Origin: Methylosinus sp. PW1
GTDB taxonomy: Bacteria > Pseudomonadota > Alphaproteobacteria > Rhizobiales > Beijerinckiaceae
Assembly: GCF_000745215.1 (NCBI RefSeq)
Contig: NZ_JQNK01000007.1
Span: 112,750 to 176,749 of the forward strand
Direction: 5' to 3'
DNA: 64,000 nt
The position numbers were made by a program, and so were the translations under genes. Positions 1 through 8,705 of this stretch are shown in pieces. Below the pieces are notes generated by a model, which saw only the letters and a list, made by a program, of their open reading frames with translations, made no database searches and was not told where the DNA came from. Position 1 is the stretch's first letter. Each line of letters starts with the position of its first letter.

Positions 1-987
1 GTATCCCTCCAATGTCGGGAGCAGCACGCAGCCGGCTTGCTCGTATGCCGACTCGATCTGCGGGACGCGTCCTCGAAATAGATGTCGATGAGCGTCGAAA
101 AGTGATTTGTCGCGCTTTCTCACCGCTTCGTCGACGTCCCCGACGATGTCGATCGAAACGCCGGGCGCGAGAGGAAGCACCTCCTCCAGCAACCATTTGA
201 TTCCGAGGTAGTTCGGGTAGTGCCCGCTGGCGACCGTCAAAATCCTGTCGCCTCCGCGCGACGGTCGCGCCGGCGGCACAGCCGGATATATGAGCGCATG
301 GCGCTTTTTCGGAAGCAGTCGTTGGAAGGTCTCGTGCTCCTCACGATTGAGATGCACGCAATAGTCCGCCTTTTGCATCCACTCGAGCTCGATCGCGAGA
401 AGATCCGAGAAGCCGACATATGGAGGCACGAAGAAGCCGTCACGATTGCGCAATATGAATTGCGCCGCCTGGACGTCATGGGTTTCCAGGACCACGGGCG
501 CTCGACGGTTTCGAAGCATGCGGCGCACCAAGGGGAGCGTGAAAAAGTGATTGGCGTGGACGAGATCGATCCTCTCGTCGCCGATCCCTTCCGGCAAAGG
601 GGCGCGCTTGCAAAGCTCGATGAGCCACGACGCCTGATCGCCATGGATCAGAGGCCACCAACCGTTTTTAAGCAAGGAGAAGCTCGCCCAGCTGCGCGTC
701 GGTGGGCCGGAAAAATAGCGCTTGTCGACTGGCAAATCGGCGCTCTCGGCGATGTACCGCGGCCATCGCTCTCCATGCGGCGCGTCGGCCGTCGGCGCAT
801 CCATCACGGCTATGGACACGACGCGCGCCCCGAGCGCGCGATACGCCATGGCTTGGCTGAAGATCACTCGATAGGAGCCGCACGAGGACCAAGCCGGATG
901 AACGATAGCGACCGTTCTCCCATCGAGTCGCCGGCGGTGGCCCGACGGACTGAAACTGGGAGTTTTTATTCGCCCGAATTGCGACAT
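1..987 (-). CDS. Family-4-like glycosyltransferase, C-terminus outside window
   Basis: Probably transfers a sugar from a nucleotide-sugar donor during surface polysaccharide synthesis. The frame stays open to the left edge, so about 328 residues are visible. A GT-B layout is seen: an N-terminal Rossmann-like half with a glycine loop (SSCGSYRV, near 34-41), HANHFFTLPLVRR (143-155) and LETHD (166-170), then a second Rossmann half from about residue 248 (RILTVASGHYPN). The donor-binding C-terminal motif lies beyond the edge. I use the ATG at 987. A TTG three codons upstream (996) has a better placed GAGAAAGG and is an equal alternative. It is divergent from the next sugar genes, which suggests one surface-glycan locus. 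Confidence 0.85.
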   Translation of the reverse strand, partial: MSQFGRIKTPSFSPSGHRRRLDGRTVAIVHPAWSSCGSYRVIFSQAMAYRALGARVVSIAVMDAPTADAPHGERWPRYIAESADLPVDKRYFSGPPTRSWASFSLLKNGWWPLIHGDQASWLIELCKRAPLPEGIGDERIDLVHANHFFTLPLVRRMLRNRRAPVVLETHDVQAAQFILRNRDGFFVPPYVGFSDLLAIELEWMQKADYCVHLNREEHETFQRLLPKKRHALIYPAVPPARPSRGGDRILTVASGHYPNYLGIKWLLEEVLPLAPGVSIDIVGDVDEAVRKRDKSLFDAHRHLFRGRVPQIESAYEQAGCVLLPTLEGY

Positions 988-1296
988 GCCGTTCAAGAAG
1001 CCTTTCTCGCGACAGCGCCCAGCCCCTCCTAGCGGTTTTGTCGAGGAGAGGTATTTCCGAATAATTTCGAATTCGATTTGAAATTGACATTTTGTCGAAA
1101 TACAAACCGTTCAAAGAAAAGCCCCTGTTTCGCCATATGCTGGACTTTATGCTTCCGCTCAGGTTCGAATATAGATAGTAGCCGATGCGCTAAAGGCGAT
1201 GCCTCCGAGTTGCGCAGGGCTGCCGATTCGAACAAATATAGGCCGCTCGCGACGCGCAAGCTTCGATACGGCGACTGCACGGACATGGGACAATAG
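988..1296. other. Divergent intergenic region, AT-rich
   Basis: This 309-bp spacer separates two divergently transcribed glycosyltransferase genes. Its middle (about 1050-1190) is clearly AT-richer than the flanks, as expected for promoters in both directions. A TTGACA lies at 1084-1089, but no convincing -10 follows at the right spacing, so I do not call a promoter. I see no RNA gene or repeat. Confidence 0.5.
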
Positions 1297-2187
1297 ATGA
1301 CTGGAGCCGGGTTCGATTCATCGCCGTCCGACGAGCGTCGGTATGGAGTCGCGATCGTCGCCAATGACAAGGTGATCGACTGGCTGCTTCCCTTTCTGGA
1401 AAGCTATCGTGACACGAACGCCGCGCTGCCGCTCTATCTCATTCCCTATGACGACAATATCTCACTGACCAGACGGGCCGCCGACGTCTATGGCGTGACA
1501 ATCGTCGAAAGCGAGCCTGCGGAAATCGACCGGCTGTCGCACGAGCTCTATCCTGGAATATTCAACTCCCATCGGCGTCGTCTTCGCAAGCTGCAGGCGC
1601 TCGCGCTCGCGCTCGACGAAGTCGCATATGTCGACGTCGATGTGATCCTTTTTCGTGACTTGCGGACGGTCTTCGGTCGCCTCGAAAGCGGCAAGAGAGA
1701 ATTCATCGTCGCGTCGCCGAGCTTCGACTATGTTTACAACGAGAACCAAAAGAAGCACGCGTTCTTGGACGGCGCGCTGCTGTTCAATGATGGATTTTGG
1801 GTTACGTCGAGCCGCTTTCTGAGTCTGTCCGACGTTCTCGAGACGATTCGAGCCGACATCGAGATTTTCCACGAGGTTCGCAAGCGAGGCCAATTGTTCG
1901 CGCAGCCGCTGATGAATTTCGTGGTGCATAGGCGAGGGTTGAAGACGGCGCTGCTGCCTCATTGCGTCGAGAACGCCTCCCATGAGAACTACTACAAGGC
2001 CCCGGGGATCACCTTCTCGAACGGTAAGCCGCTCGATCCAGAAGGCAAGGAAATCTATCTCGCCCATTGGGCCGGGGCGATCACCCTTCCGTCTCACGAC
2101 GTATTCGCCGGCGCCTGGAAGGAGTTCTCCAGAGCGGCCCGAGCGAGAGTCTACAAGCGCGGGGATTCGTATTCGCTTTTCAGATAG
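1297..2187 (+). CDS. GT-A-type glycosyltransferase-like protein
   Basis: A 296-residue soluble protein that looks like a nucleotide-sugar transferase of the GT-A fold. An N-terminal beta-alpha region (YGVAIVANDKVIDWLLPFL, 16-34) is followed by the metal-binding DxD-type motif YVDVDVILFRDL (111-122, Asp113/Asp115). Later, DGALLFNDGFW (about 157-167) and LAHWAGA resemble acceptor and C-terminal elements of GT8-like enzymes. No signal peptide or membrane span is seen. It lies 48 bases upstream of the nucleotidyltransferase-phosphatase fusion on the same strand, so co-transcription is likely. The exact family and acceptor are unknown. The assignment rests on the DxD and the sugar-gene context. 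Confidence 0.65.
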   Translation: MTGAGFDSSPSDERRYGVAIVANDKVIDWLLPFLESYRDTNAALPLYLIPYDDNISLTRRAADVYGVTIVESEPAEIDRLSHELYPGIFNSHRRRLRKLQALALALDEVAYVDVDVILFRDLRTVFGRLESGKREFIVASPSFDYVYNENQKKHAFLDGALLFNDGFWVTSSRFLSLSDVLETIRADIEIFHEVRKRGQLFAQPLMNFVVHRRGLKTALLPHCVENASHENYYKAPGITFSNGKPLDPEGKEIYLAHWAGAITLPSHDVFAGAWKEFSRAARARVYKRGDSYSLFR

Positions 2188-2235
2188 AGCGGATCCATTC
2201 GCCGACCGACGCCTATATGCAAGGTTCATGAGGCC

Positions 2236-3471
2236 ATGACGACGAGGCAGGCTGTGATATTGGTCGGCGGCAAAGGAACGCGGCTCGGCGCGCTCGCATC
2301 CACGACGCCAAAGCCACTCATGGCGATCGACGGGGACATTGTGTTTCTCGATGCTTTGCTGCTCGAGATCATTCGCCACGGCTTCGATGACATCCTTCTG
2401 CTCGCTGGACATTTGCACGACAGCGTCCTCGAGCGCTACCAAGGCCGTTCCATTCGCGGCGCGTCCGTGCGAATCGTGGTCGAATCCGCGCCGGCGGGAA
2501 CGGCGGGCGCTTTGAAAAATGCCGCGCACTTGCTCGATCCTATATTTCTGTTGGCGAATGGCGATACGCTATTCGACATCAATCTCCGGCGCCTGTCGGC
2601 CGGTCTGGAGAAGAGGCCGGATGTTCTCGGCGTGCTCGCGCTGCGACGAGAGTCGGACGCAACGCGCTACGGCAGCGTGAAATTGCAAGATGGCTATGTC
2701 GTCGCCTTTCACGAAAAAGAGCGCGGCTCGGGACCGGCGTCGATCAATGCCGGAGTGGGCGTGTTTCGGCGAGAGATATTGACGTTTGTCGAGAGCGAGC
2801 CCTGCTCGATCGAGTCGGACGTTTATCCGCGGCTCGCCACGGCCCGCGCTATTCTCGGGGATGAGCTCGAAGGATATTTTATCGATATCGGAACGCCGGA
2901 ATCGCTCGACAAAGCGCGTAGAGATCTCGCCGACAGGCGCCGACCTGCGGTTTTTTTCGACCGTGACGGCGTGCTGAATCGCGATTCGGGCTATTGCCAT
3001 CGCGTCGAGGACTTGGAGTGGATTCCGGGGGCGGTCGAAGCGATCAGATGCGTGAACGAGTCGGGAGCTTTCGCCATCGTGGTCAGCAATCAAGCCGGAG
3101 TTGCGCGCGGGCTGTTTCGCGGAGCGGATATCGATAGATTTCACGCCGCCATGTCCGCGCAGCTCGCTGCGGCGGGAGCTCACATCGACGCATTCTATTT
3201 CTGTCCATACCACCCGGACGCTGTCGACGCTGAGTGGCGACATACTGATCATCCCGACCGGAAGCCCAATCCCGGCATGATTTTGCGGGCGTCTTCCGAG
3301 TGGCCGATCGACCTGGGTGCGAGCCTTCTCGTCGGCGACAAGGAAAGCGACATGGAGGCGGCGCGGCGTGCAGGCATTCGTGGGCGCTTGTTTTCGGGCG
3401 GCGATCTCTATGCGTCGATCCGATGGGAGATCGAGCGGATAGCGGCTCATTGCGCTCGCGCGCGCTCATGA
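2236..3471 (+). CDS. Sugar-1-phosphate nucleotidyltransferase fused to HAD-IIIA (GmhB-like) phosphatase
   Basis: A two-domain enzyme of 411 residues. The N-terminal part (about 6-230) is a nucleotidyltransferase with the signature GGKGTRLG (11-18) and a TPKPLM uridylyl/guanylyl-type site. The C-terminal part (about 236-400) is a HAD phosphatase with the nucleophile motif FFDRDGVLNRD (Asp242/Asp244), VSNQAGVARG and the acidic motif GDKESDM. This matches the HddC and GmhB steps of GDP-D-glycero-D-manno-heptose synthesis, joined in one chain. The usual GmhB zinc loop is altered: the first CPYHP is present but the later Cys-x-Cys is replaced by His-Thr-Asp-His, so zinc binding is doubtful. The sugar specificity (heptose or another) is inferred. 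Confidence 0.82.
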   Translation: MTTRQAVILVGGKGTRLGALASTTPKPLMAIDGDIVFLDALLLEIIRHGFDDILLLAGHLHDSVLERYQGRSIRGASVRIVVESAPAGTAGALKNAAHLLDPIFLLANGDTLFDINLRRLSAGLEKRPDVLGVLALRRESDATRYGSVKLQDGYVVAFHEKERGSGPASINAGVGVFRREILTFVESEPCSIESDVYPRLATARAILGDELEGYFIDIGTPESLDKARRDLADRRRPAVFFDRDGVLNRDSGYCHRVEDLEWIPGAVEAIRCVNESGAFAIVVSNQAGVARGLFRGADIDRFHAAMSAQLAAAGAHIDAFYFCPYHPDAVDAEWRHTDHPDRKPNPGMILRASSEWPIDLGASLLVGDKESDMEAARRAGIRGRLFSGGDLYASIRWEIERIAAHCARARS

Positions 3472-3656
3472 TGACGGGACTTCGACGGAAACGGCTTACG
3501 AAATCGCTTTCGAGGCGCGCCCGATGAGGTCGGCGCCGGTGAGCGGATTCGACGTGCATCGAGCCGGCGGCGACCTGTGATTTGGTCGGCCTACGCCGAG
3601 GCGTCGCGGCTGCGCGACGTCTTTGCCTTCGAACACGCACTCTCAAAGGATATGAT

Positions 3657-4781
3657 ATGACTGGCGCCGAAGAGCCGAGATCGATCCGTGCGTGGCTGAA
3701 AGAGAAAGCGCTTCCGCTGTGGGCTTCGAATGGCTGGGATGAGCGCACGAGCTCATTCGTCGAACGTCTTTCGCTCACAGGCGCGCCGCTGCTCGAGACG
3801 CCCAGACGAGCCATGGTGCAAGCGCGTCAGATTTACACTTACAGCGTTGCGCATCGAACAGGCTGGTTCGCGGAGGGAGCGGAGTTGGTCGCGCGCGCGG
3901 GCGCGACGATGATCGAACGCTATTATGAAGCCGACGGCGCTCGCGGCTGGGCCTTTTCCGTGGCGCGCGACGGCGCCGTCGTCGATGGTCGTCGTGATCT
4001 CTATACGCATGCATTCATTCTGCTCGCTCTCGCGAAGGCATATGAGACGACGCGAGATTCCGCCTATATCGCGATCGCCGATGCGACGCTGAGCTTTCTG
4101 GATCGCGACATGGCTTCCGAGCATGGCGGCTATGTCGAGACCCTTCCGGCGAGCGATAGCCCGCGCCGTCAGAACTCGCATATGCATTTGTTCGAAGCAT
4201 TGCTCTCACTCTTCGATGCGACGAAGCGCTCGGCGTATCTGGAACGAGCCATTGTGGTGCGAGACATTTTCTTCAGTCGATTCGTTCAGGCTGAAGATTC
4301 CATTCTGGTCGAATGTTTCGACGAAATTTGGCGTCCTCTCGACGGCCCGCATTTTCCGTTCGAGCCTGGTCATCATTTCGAGTGGATATGGTTGCTCGAG
4401 CAAAACGAGGAGCTTCGGCATTTCAATCAGACATCGACCGTGGCGCGGCTATGGGAAACCGCTCTGCGCAGCGGCGTCGGCGCAGACGGCCGAATTTACG
4501 CTCGCGCGACGGTCGGCGGAGCCGCGGATCGCGCGACTCGGCTCTGGTTCTATGCCGAGGCTGCAAAGGCCGCCCATGTAATGCGGTCGAAATATCGGAG
4601 GTGCGATGGTCCGATGGCGAGCGATTTTCTGGATGCGATGCGTGTTCGATTCCTCGAGCCCGCCACGTCGGGAAGCTGGATCGACGAGTTCGACGCCTAT
4701 GGCTCCGCCAAAGTGGATTTTGCGCCTGCGAGCTCGCTATATCATATTTGTTGCGCAATCCGAGCGTCAGACAGCGATTGA
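3657..4781 (+). CDS. AGE-family epimerase/isomerase
   Basis: A 374-residue (alpha/alpha)6-barrel protein of the N-acylglucosamine 2-epimerase / mannose(-6-phosphate) isomerase family, of usual length. Seen motifs are RQIYTYSVAHRTGW near the start, RQNSHMHLFEALL (about 170-182, with the catalytic-type His) and FEPGHHFEWIWLLEQ (about 236-250), all typical of the family. The reaction is probably aldose-ketose isomerisation or 2-epimerisation of a mannose- or glucose-type sugar. The ATG at 3657 is preferred because AAAGGA lies six bases upstream. A longer reading from 3582 adds an arginine-rich stretch that looks non-coding. It follows the fusion enzyme by 185 bases and probably supplies a sugar to the same pathway. 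Confidence 0.85.
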   Translation: MTGAEEPRSIRAWLKEKALPLWASNGWDERTSSFVERLSLTGAPLLETPRRAMVQARQIYTYSVAHRTGWFAEGAELVARAGATMIERYYEADGARGWAFSVARDGAVVDGRRDLYTHAFILLALAKAYETTRDSAYIAIADATLSFLDRDMASEHGGYVETLPASDSPRRQNSHMHLFEALLSLFDATKRSAYLERAIVVRDIFFSRFVQAEDSILVECFDEIWRPLDGPHFPFEPGHHFEWIWLLEQNEELRHFNQTSTVARLWETALRSGVGADGRIYARATVGGAADRATRLWFYAEAAKAAHVMRSKYRRCDGPMASDFLDAMRVRFLEPATSGSWIDEFDAYGSAKVDFAPASSLYHICCAIRASDSD

Positions 4782-5239
4782 ATACGGGCGCGGTTCAAGC
4801 AAGGATAGCTCGAGCGGAAACTGTGACGCGGAGGTCGGAGCGTAGGTCTCTGGCGCTCGGCTCGCCTGAGCCATGGTAGGACGTTGCTCAGGCCGCAAAC
4901 TTTTACCGCCGGCTGTCCTTCAAGCCCATGGTCGAGCGCCTAACGATGCCGCTATGAATTTTTGAACTTACTCTTGCCGTGCATGCTCCCGACCATTTGC
5001 CGCCCCGATTGGGAACGGTGCGTCATAAGCGGACGATCGCCCTGAGCCGAGCGGGCTGGATAAGCTATCAGCGATTGAGCGGGATGTAGTGTGGCGTGGC
5101 GTGGCGGGGTGGCGCGGCGTCCACGCCGGAGCTTGCCTTCTTGGCTCCGACGCGGACTCCTTCGGCGGCTCGTTTCTCCGCCCCACCGTCGACGCGCGGG
5201 CGAAGGAGGAGGCGCGCCCAACGTCCCACGTTCCTGCTC
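4782..5239. other. Intergenic spacer between convergent genes
   Basis: This spacer of 458 bp lies between the epimerase and the convergent LON-domain gene. It holds a short imperfect run of GTGGC/GGCGT units near 5090-5118. Reading frames through it are arginine- and proline-rich with no recognisable protein. I find no clear terminator, RNA or mobile element. Confidence 0.4.
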
Positions 5240-6085
5240 CTACACCGCCAACGCGCTCGCGCGGCTCAGCAAGGCGGCTGCCGACGCCAATCGCGCCAGC
5301 GGATCGAGCAATTCGAGCAGTTTCTGTTTCTCGACGACGGAGCCCGGCGCGTATTGCGCGATGACGTCTGCCAGCACGTCCGGCCGCGCGATGCCTTCCG
5401 TCCGGGTGATCAGGCGCGATTGACGCTCAGTGCTCAGCCCGCGGATATTCGGCCAGCCAACGACGAATGTGCGAAAGGCCTCGAACGCAGCGCGCACTTG
5501 CTCAGCGGCTGCTGTGGTATCCGCCAGCTCCGTCGCAATGATCTGGGCTTGGGCGCTCAGCCCGTTGCCTTGGTCGACGATGTCGAAAAGCCGCGCGCGC
5601 TGACGTCCGCGCAAGGTGAGTTTGAGCGCGCTATGTCGCGCTGCCCCGACGGGCGTAAACGGCGTCATGTCGAGCACGTCGGCGACTGTGCCGAGGTCAT
5701 AGATATCCTCGCGTCCGGGCCTTTCATCACTTTCATTCTTCTGCGCGACGACCATTACTTCGAGTTCACCGCGTCCGGCCTCCGCCGCCGCCAACTTGGA
5801 GAAGTCCCTCGCGACATAGATTGGGGCCGTATGTTTTGGGAACAGCACGACGTCGCGAACGAGCAAGAGCGGCCCACTCCAGCGGTCGGTGGCGCGCCGC
5901 CCTGGAGATTCGGGAGAAGGCGCTGCGTCCCTTTCGATTGCCGCCGCCAAGACATTCCAGTCCTTGGCGCCGAGCATTCGTGCCGCTATCTCCAGGCATT
6001 CCGAATGGGTAAGCGTCAAACCTTTGGCGGCGACGGCGGATCGTAAGCTCTGCGCCATCGCTTTTGCGTCACGGAAATCACGCAT
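5240..6085 (-). CDS. LON substrate-binding-domain protein with glyoxalase-superfamily-type N-terminus
   Basis: A 281-residue soluble protein. Residues 1-52 (MRDFRDAKAMAQSLR, then SECLEIAARMLGAKDWN) match a short N-terminal module often annotated in 'glyoxalase superfamily' proteins. Residues about 68-265 match the LON substrate-binding (PUA-like) domain, with PLLLVRDVVLFPKHTAPIYV and a long helical C-terminal bundle. The ATPase and protease domains of Lon are absent, so it is not a protease. It may be an adaptor or chaperone-like partner. It stands alone between two spacers, so no function can be read from context. Confidence 0.75.
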   Translation of the reverse strand: MRDFRDAKAMAQSLRSAVAAKGLTLTHSECLEIAARMLGAKDWNVLAAAIERDAAPSPESPGRRATDRWSGPLLLVRDVVLFPKHTAPIYVARDFSKLAAAEAGRGELEVMVVAQKNESDERPGREDIYDLGTVADVLDMTPFTPVGAARHSALKLTLRGRQRARLFDIVDQGNGLSAQAQIIATELADTTAAAEQVRAAFEAFRTFVVGWPNIRGLSTERQSRLITRTEGIARPDVLADVIAQYAPGSVVEKQKLLELLDPLARLASAAALLSRASALAV

Positions 6086-6417
6086 GGGATCACCTCTGCT
6101 GCGCGAACGAGATGATCAGGCGCTTGCATTGCTGACGCGTCCGCTCAGGCAAAGGGAATCGTCGTCTCGATACGTTCGCCATACCTTCGAGGCGCAAGCA
6201 GCAGGCCGTATCCGCCTACAAGGAAAACTGGCACGGGATGCAGCTGGCGTCAATCCGAAACGCGGAGCCGTCGCGGCTTCCGCCGATGCGGTCCCCCTCG
6301 CCGACCAGAATGAGGAGGTGGCGCCAGAAGCAGACGTTCCGCCGTTCCATAATGGTTAGATATGCAACCCGATAGGCGTAACGCCGCCTTAAGCCGCCTA
6401 ATCTTAATCCTCACTGA
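6086..6417. other. Spacer leading into the IS630 remnant
   Basis: These 332 bp separate the LON-domain gene start from the IS630-type transposase stop codon. The right 50 bases presumably contain the IS630 end, but with no second copy in the window I cannot place the inverted repeat. No gene is seen. Confidence 0.3.
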
Positions 6418-6845
6418 TCAAAACCTATGCGCCCATTCACGCAAGCCGATGGACATGATGCGCCATGGCTGTTCGATGAGCTTGTTCCAGGCGGCGGAAC
6501 AATGATCGACGATATCGTCGTAGGATTTGAAGACGCGGTTGGACAACCGATTCTCGCGCAAAAACTGCCAGACGTTTTCAACCGGATTCAGCTCCGGACA
6601 TTTCGCCGGCAAGGGAACGAGCGTGATGTTGGACGGCACGACCAGCTTGTCGGTCATGCGCCAGCCGGCGCGGTCGACGATGAGAGCGGCTTGGGCGCTT
6701 GGCGCGACAGTTTTGCTGATTTCGACGAGGAGCAGATTCATCGCGTAGGTGTTGCAGGCGGGTAGGACCAGCGCCGCGCCTTTGCCGTCCTTTGGACAGA
6801 CGGCGCCGAATATGTAGGTCGAGGCGGTCCGCTGATCGTGGGGCG
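6418..6845 (-). pseudogene. IS630-family transposase, C-terminal half
   Basis: The frame encodes the C-terminal DDE part of an IS630-type transposase: APHDQRTASTYIFGAVCP, an AALIVDRAGWR block with the second Asp, and the hallmark PAKCPELNPVENVWQFLREN that carries the final acidic residue. The N-terminal helix-turn-helix and first Asp are missing. Homology stops near 6845, where the glutathione S-transferase fragment on the other strand begins. The apparent start at 6909 therefore lies in foreign sequence, and this is a dead remnant rather than a 163-residue gene. Confidence 0.85.
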
Positions 6846-6849
6846 CGCC

Positions 6850-7215
6850 GATACGCTGGCGCGGGTTCGGCTCCAGGAATGGCTCAACTTCATCACCAGC
6901 GAGATTCATGCCGGATCGAGCCCGCTGTTCAATCGAGCCTTACCGGAGGAGGCGCTGGTCATCTTTCGGGACCGGCTGTTCCGGCGCCTCGACTTCATCG
7001 AGATGAGCCTCGCATCTCGGGATTATCTGGTTGGCGACGGCTTCACGGTCACCGACGCCTATCTCTTCACCGTGCTCGGGTGGATGAAGGGCTTTTCGGT
7101 CGACCTCGACCATTGGCCGGTGATTGCGCTCTACAAGCAGCGGATCGACGCGCGAGCGTCCGTCCGAGCTGCTTTGGCAAGGGAGGCAGAGATTCCTCCA
7201 GTTGTCACGTTGTAG
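6850..7215 (+). pseudogene. Glutathione S-transferase, C-terminal domain only
   Basis: The frame reads the all-helical C-terminal domain of a beta-class (GstA-like) glutathione S-transferase: RLQEWLNFITSEIHAGSSP, then FNRALPEEALVIFRDRLFRR and FTVTDAYLFTVLGWMK. The natural stop is at 7213-7215. The thioredoxin-fold N-terminal half that binds glutathione is missing, and the break coincides with the end of the IS630 remnant. A GTG/ATG in the first few codons could still be used, but a catalytically competent enzyme is not possible. Most likely an IS630 insertion followed by deletion removed the 5' half. Confidence 0.8.
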
Positions 7216-7251
7216 GAAATCATGCGGCAGATTTTCAATATCTTCAATTGT

Positions 7252-7398
7252 TTACACCTGCACAAAACTTGAAAATTTGTGCGAAACGTGCGAATGGCGT
7301 GACAGATTTGCGCGAAATGCGCGCGGCGATTGCGGGGCGAGCCGCTCCAGCGCGGCGGCGATGCCCTCGAGCAGAACGAGCTTGGCTTCTTCCGACAT
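7252..7398 (-). CDS. Possible small ORF, similar to the start of a DUF815 ATPase
   Basis: A 48-residue frame begins with an ATG preceded by AGGAG at good spacing. Its first residues (MSEEAKLVLLEGIAAALERL) resemble my memory of the N-terminus of DUF815-type ATPases of Alphaproteobacteria. After about residue 25 the resemblance is lost and the frame stops. It may be a truncated relic or a small unknown protein. Confidence 0.3.
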   Translation of the reverse strand: MSEEAKLVLLEGIAAALERLAPQSPRAFRANLSRHSHVSHKFSSFVQV

Positions 7399-7484
7399 GA
7401 GGGCTCCTCGCTGCGGCGCGAATGGCGTGGGCGAGGCGGCTTAAAGCAGAGCGGACGAAGGCGCCGAAATTCGTTCTGCTCCGC

Positions 7485-8705
7485 TCAGGCGCGGCGGGCG
7501 CGCCTCTTCTGCCGCCAGCGGATCACCCCGGTCACGAAAAGCAAAGGACAAAGCAGCCCGCTCGCCAGCACCAGCAGCCGCCCTGTCATTCCGAAGGCCT
7601 GACCGGAATGCAGTGGCCATTGCCAGCGCAAAAAGGCGTCGCCGGCGGTTCCATGCGCATTGTCCTCGATCGCCGTTACAGCCGCCGAGAAGCGATCCAC
7701 GATCAGCGAGCGGGAGTGGATGAACCAGCCGACGCCCGGCACATCGTCCTGATGGACGGTGAACGCGCCTCGCTCGCCGTCGGGAAAATCGACGCGCTCG
7801 ATGCGCCCTTCCGGCGAACGCGCCGAGGCCGCCGCTATGGCCTGCGGAAAGCCGATCGGCGAGCGTCCCGCCGCAGGCTCGGATTTGCGCTCGATGGCGC
7901 CGCCATTGGTCAATGGCGCGACATGATCGACGATCCAGACGAAAGGATCGCGCAGATTCATGTAGATTCCCGATATCAGCACGGCGAGCAGCACGGCGGC
8001 GGAATAGACGCCGCCGAGCTTGTGCAGATCATAGTTGAGACGCTCAGCCTTTGCGCCGCGCTTCAATGTGAGCGCCGATCTCCATTTCCCCGGCGCCGGC
8101 CACCAGAGATAGAGGCCCGAAAGCACCGAGACGATCAGCAAGAGAGCCATGACGCCGACCGTGTCGCCGCCATCGTCGAGCAGATCGCTCAGCAGCAGCG
8201 AGAAATGCAGCTGAAACAAAAAGCCCATCAGAGCATGGCGGAACGGATTGCTCTTCGCATAATAGAGCCGATCCGCGGTCGTCGTGGCGGCGTAGGGATC
8301 GACGCCGAAGCGACGCGTTTCGCCGTCGAGGTCATAATAGACAAGATAGGTCGAGCGCTCGTCGCGCGGCATCCAAATATGTGTGATCCTTCCGCCGTCC
8401 GGCTTGCCCGCCGCCACCGCGCGCTCGATCGTCGCCAGAGGCGCGAAGTCGCGCGCGCCGCCGGGGCGCGCGACGACGATGCGCAGCTGTGGATCGAGCC
8501 AGGCGTCGACCTCGTGCCAGAACACGAGAATGCTGCCGGTGAGGCCGATGACGACGAGCATAGCGCCGATGGTGAGGCCGATGTAGAGATGGATGTCGAG
8601 CCACAGCTTTCGCCACATTTTGCGCGCGCGACGGACGGGCGCGTCTCGGATCGCGGCGGCGACCGAGGCGCTTTTCAGCGCGCCATCGTCGCGGCCGCTC
8701 ACCAT
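7485..8705 (-). CDS. PepSY-associated membrane protein (putative iron-uptake reductase)
   Basis: A 406-residue inner-membrane protein with four hydrophobic spans (about 38-62, 165-212, 232-257 and 372-397) and periplasmic PepSY-type segments between them. The first span has HLYIGLTIGAML and a following FWHEVD. RHALMGFLFQLHFSLLL and NYDLHKLGGVYSA carry membrane histidines of the kind that bind heme in this family. Such proteins are encoded beside TonB-dependent siderophore receptors and are thought to reduce Fe(III)-siderophore in the periplasm. Its start overlaps the receptor stop by seven bases, so translation is probably coupled. The C-terminus is strongly basic. Confidence 0.85.
   Translation of the reverse strand: MVSGRDDGALKSASVAAAIRDAPVRRARKMWRKLWLDIHLYIGLTIGAMLVVIGLTGSILVFWHEVDAWLDPQLRIVVARPGGARDFAPLATIERAVAAGKPDGGRITHIWMPRDERSTYLVYYDLDGETRRFGVDPYAATTTADRLYYAKSNPFRHALMGFLFQLHFSLLLSDLLDDGGDTVGVMALLLIVSVLSGLYLWWPAPGKWRSALTLKRGAKAERLNYDLHKLGGVYSAAVLLAVLISGIYMNLRDPFVWIVDHVAPLTNGGAIERKSEPAAGRSPIGFPQAIAAASARSPEGRIERVDFPDGERGAFTVHQDDVPGVGWFIHSRSLIVDRFSAAVTAIEDNAHGTAGDAFLRWQWPLHSGQAFGMTGRLLVLASGLLCPLLFVTGVIRWRQKRRARRA

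Noticed and set aside
220..1032. 270-codon frame on the plus strand at the left edge
   Set aside because: The opposite strand encodes a clear glycosyltransferase, although no start-to-stop frame is closed there because the gene leaves the window. The plus-strand translation has no protein-like features.
1084..1106. TTGACA in the divergent region at the left edge
   Set aside because: A consensus -35 is present, but the sequence 16-18 bases downstream is not a plausible -10, so a promoter is not supported.
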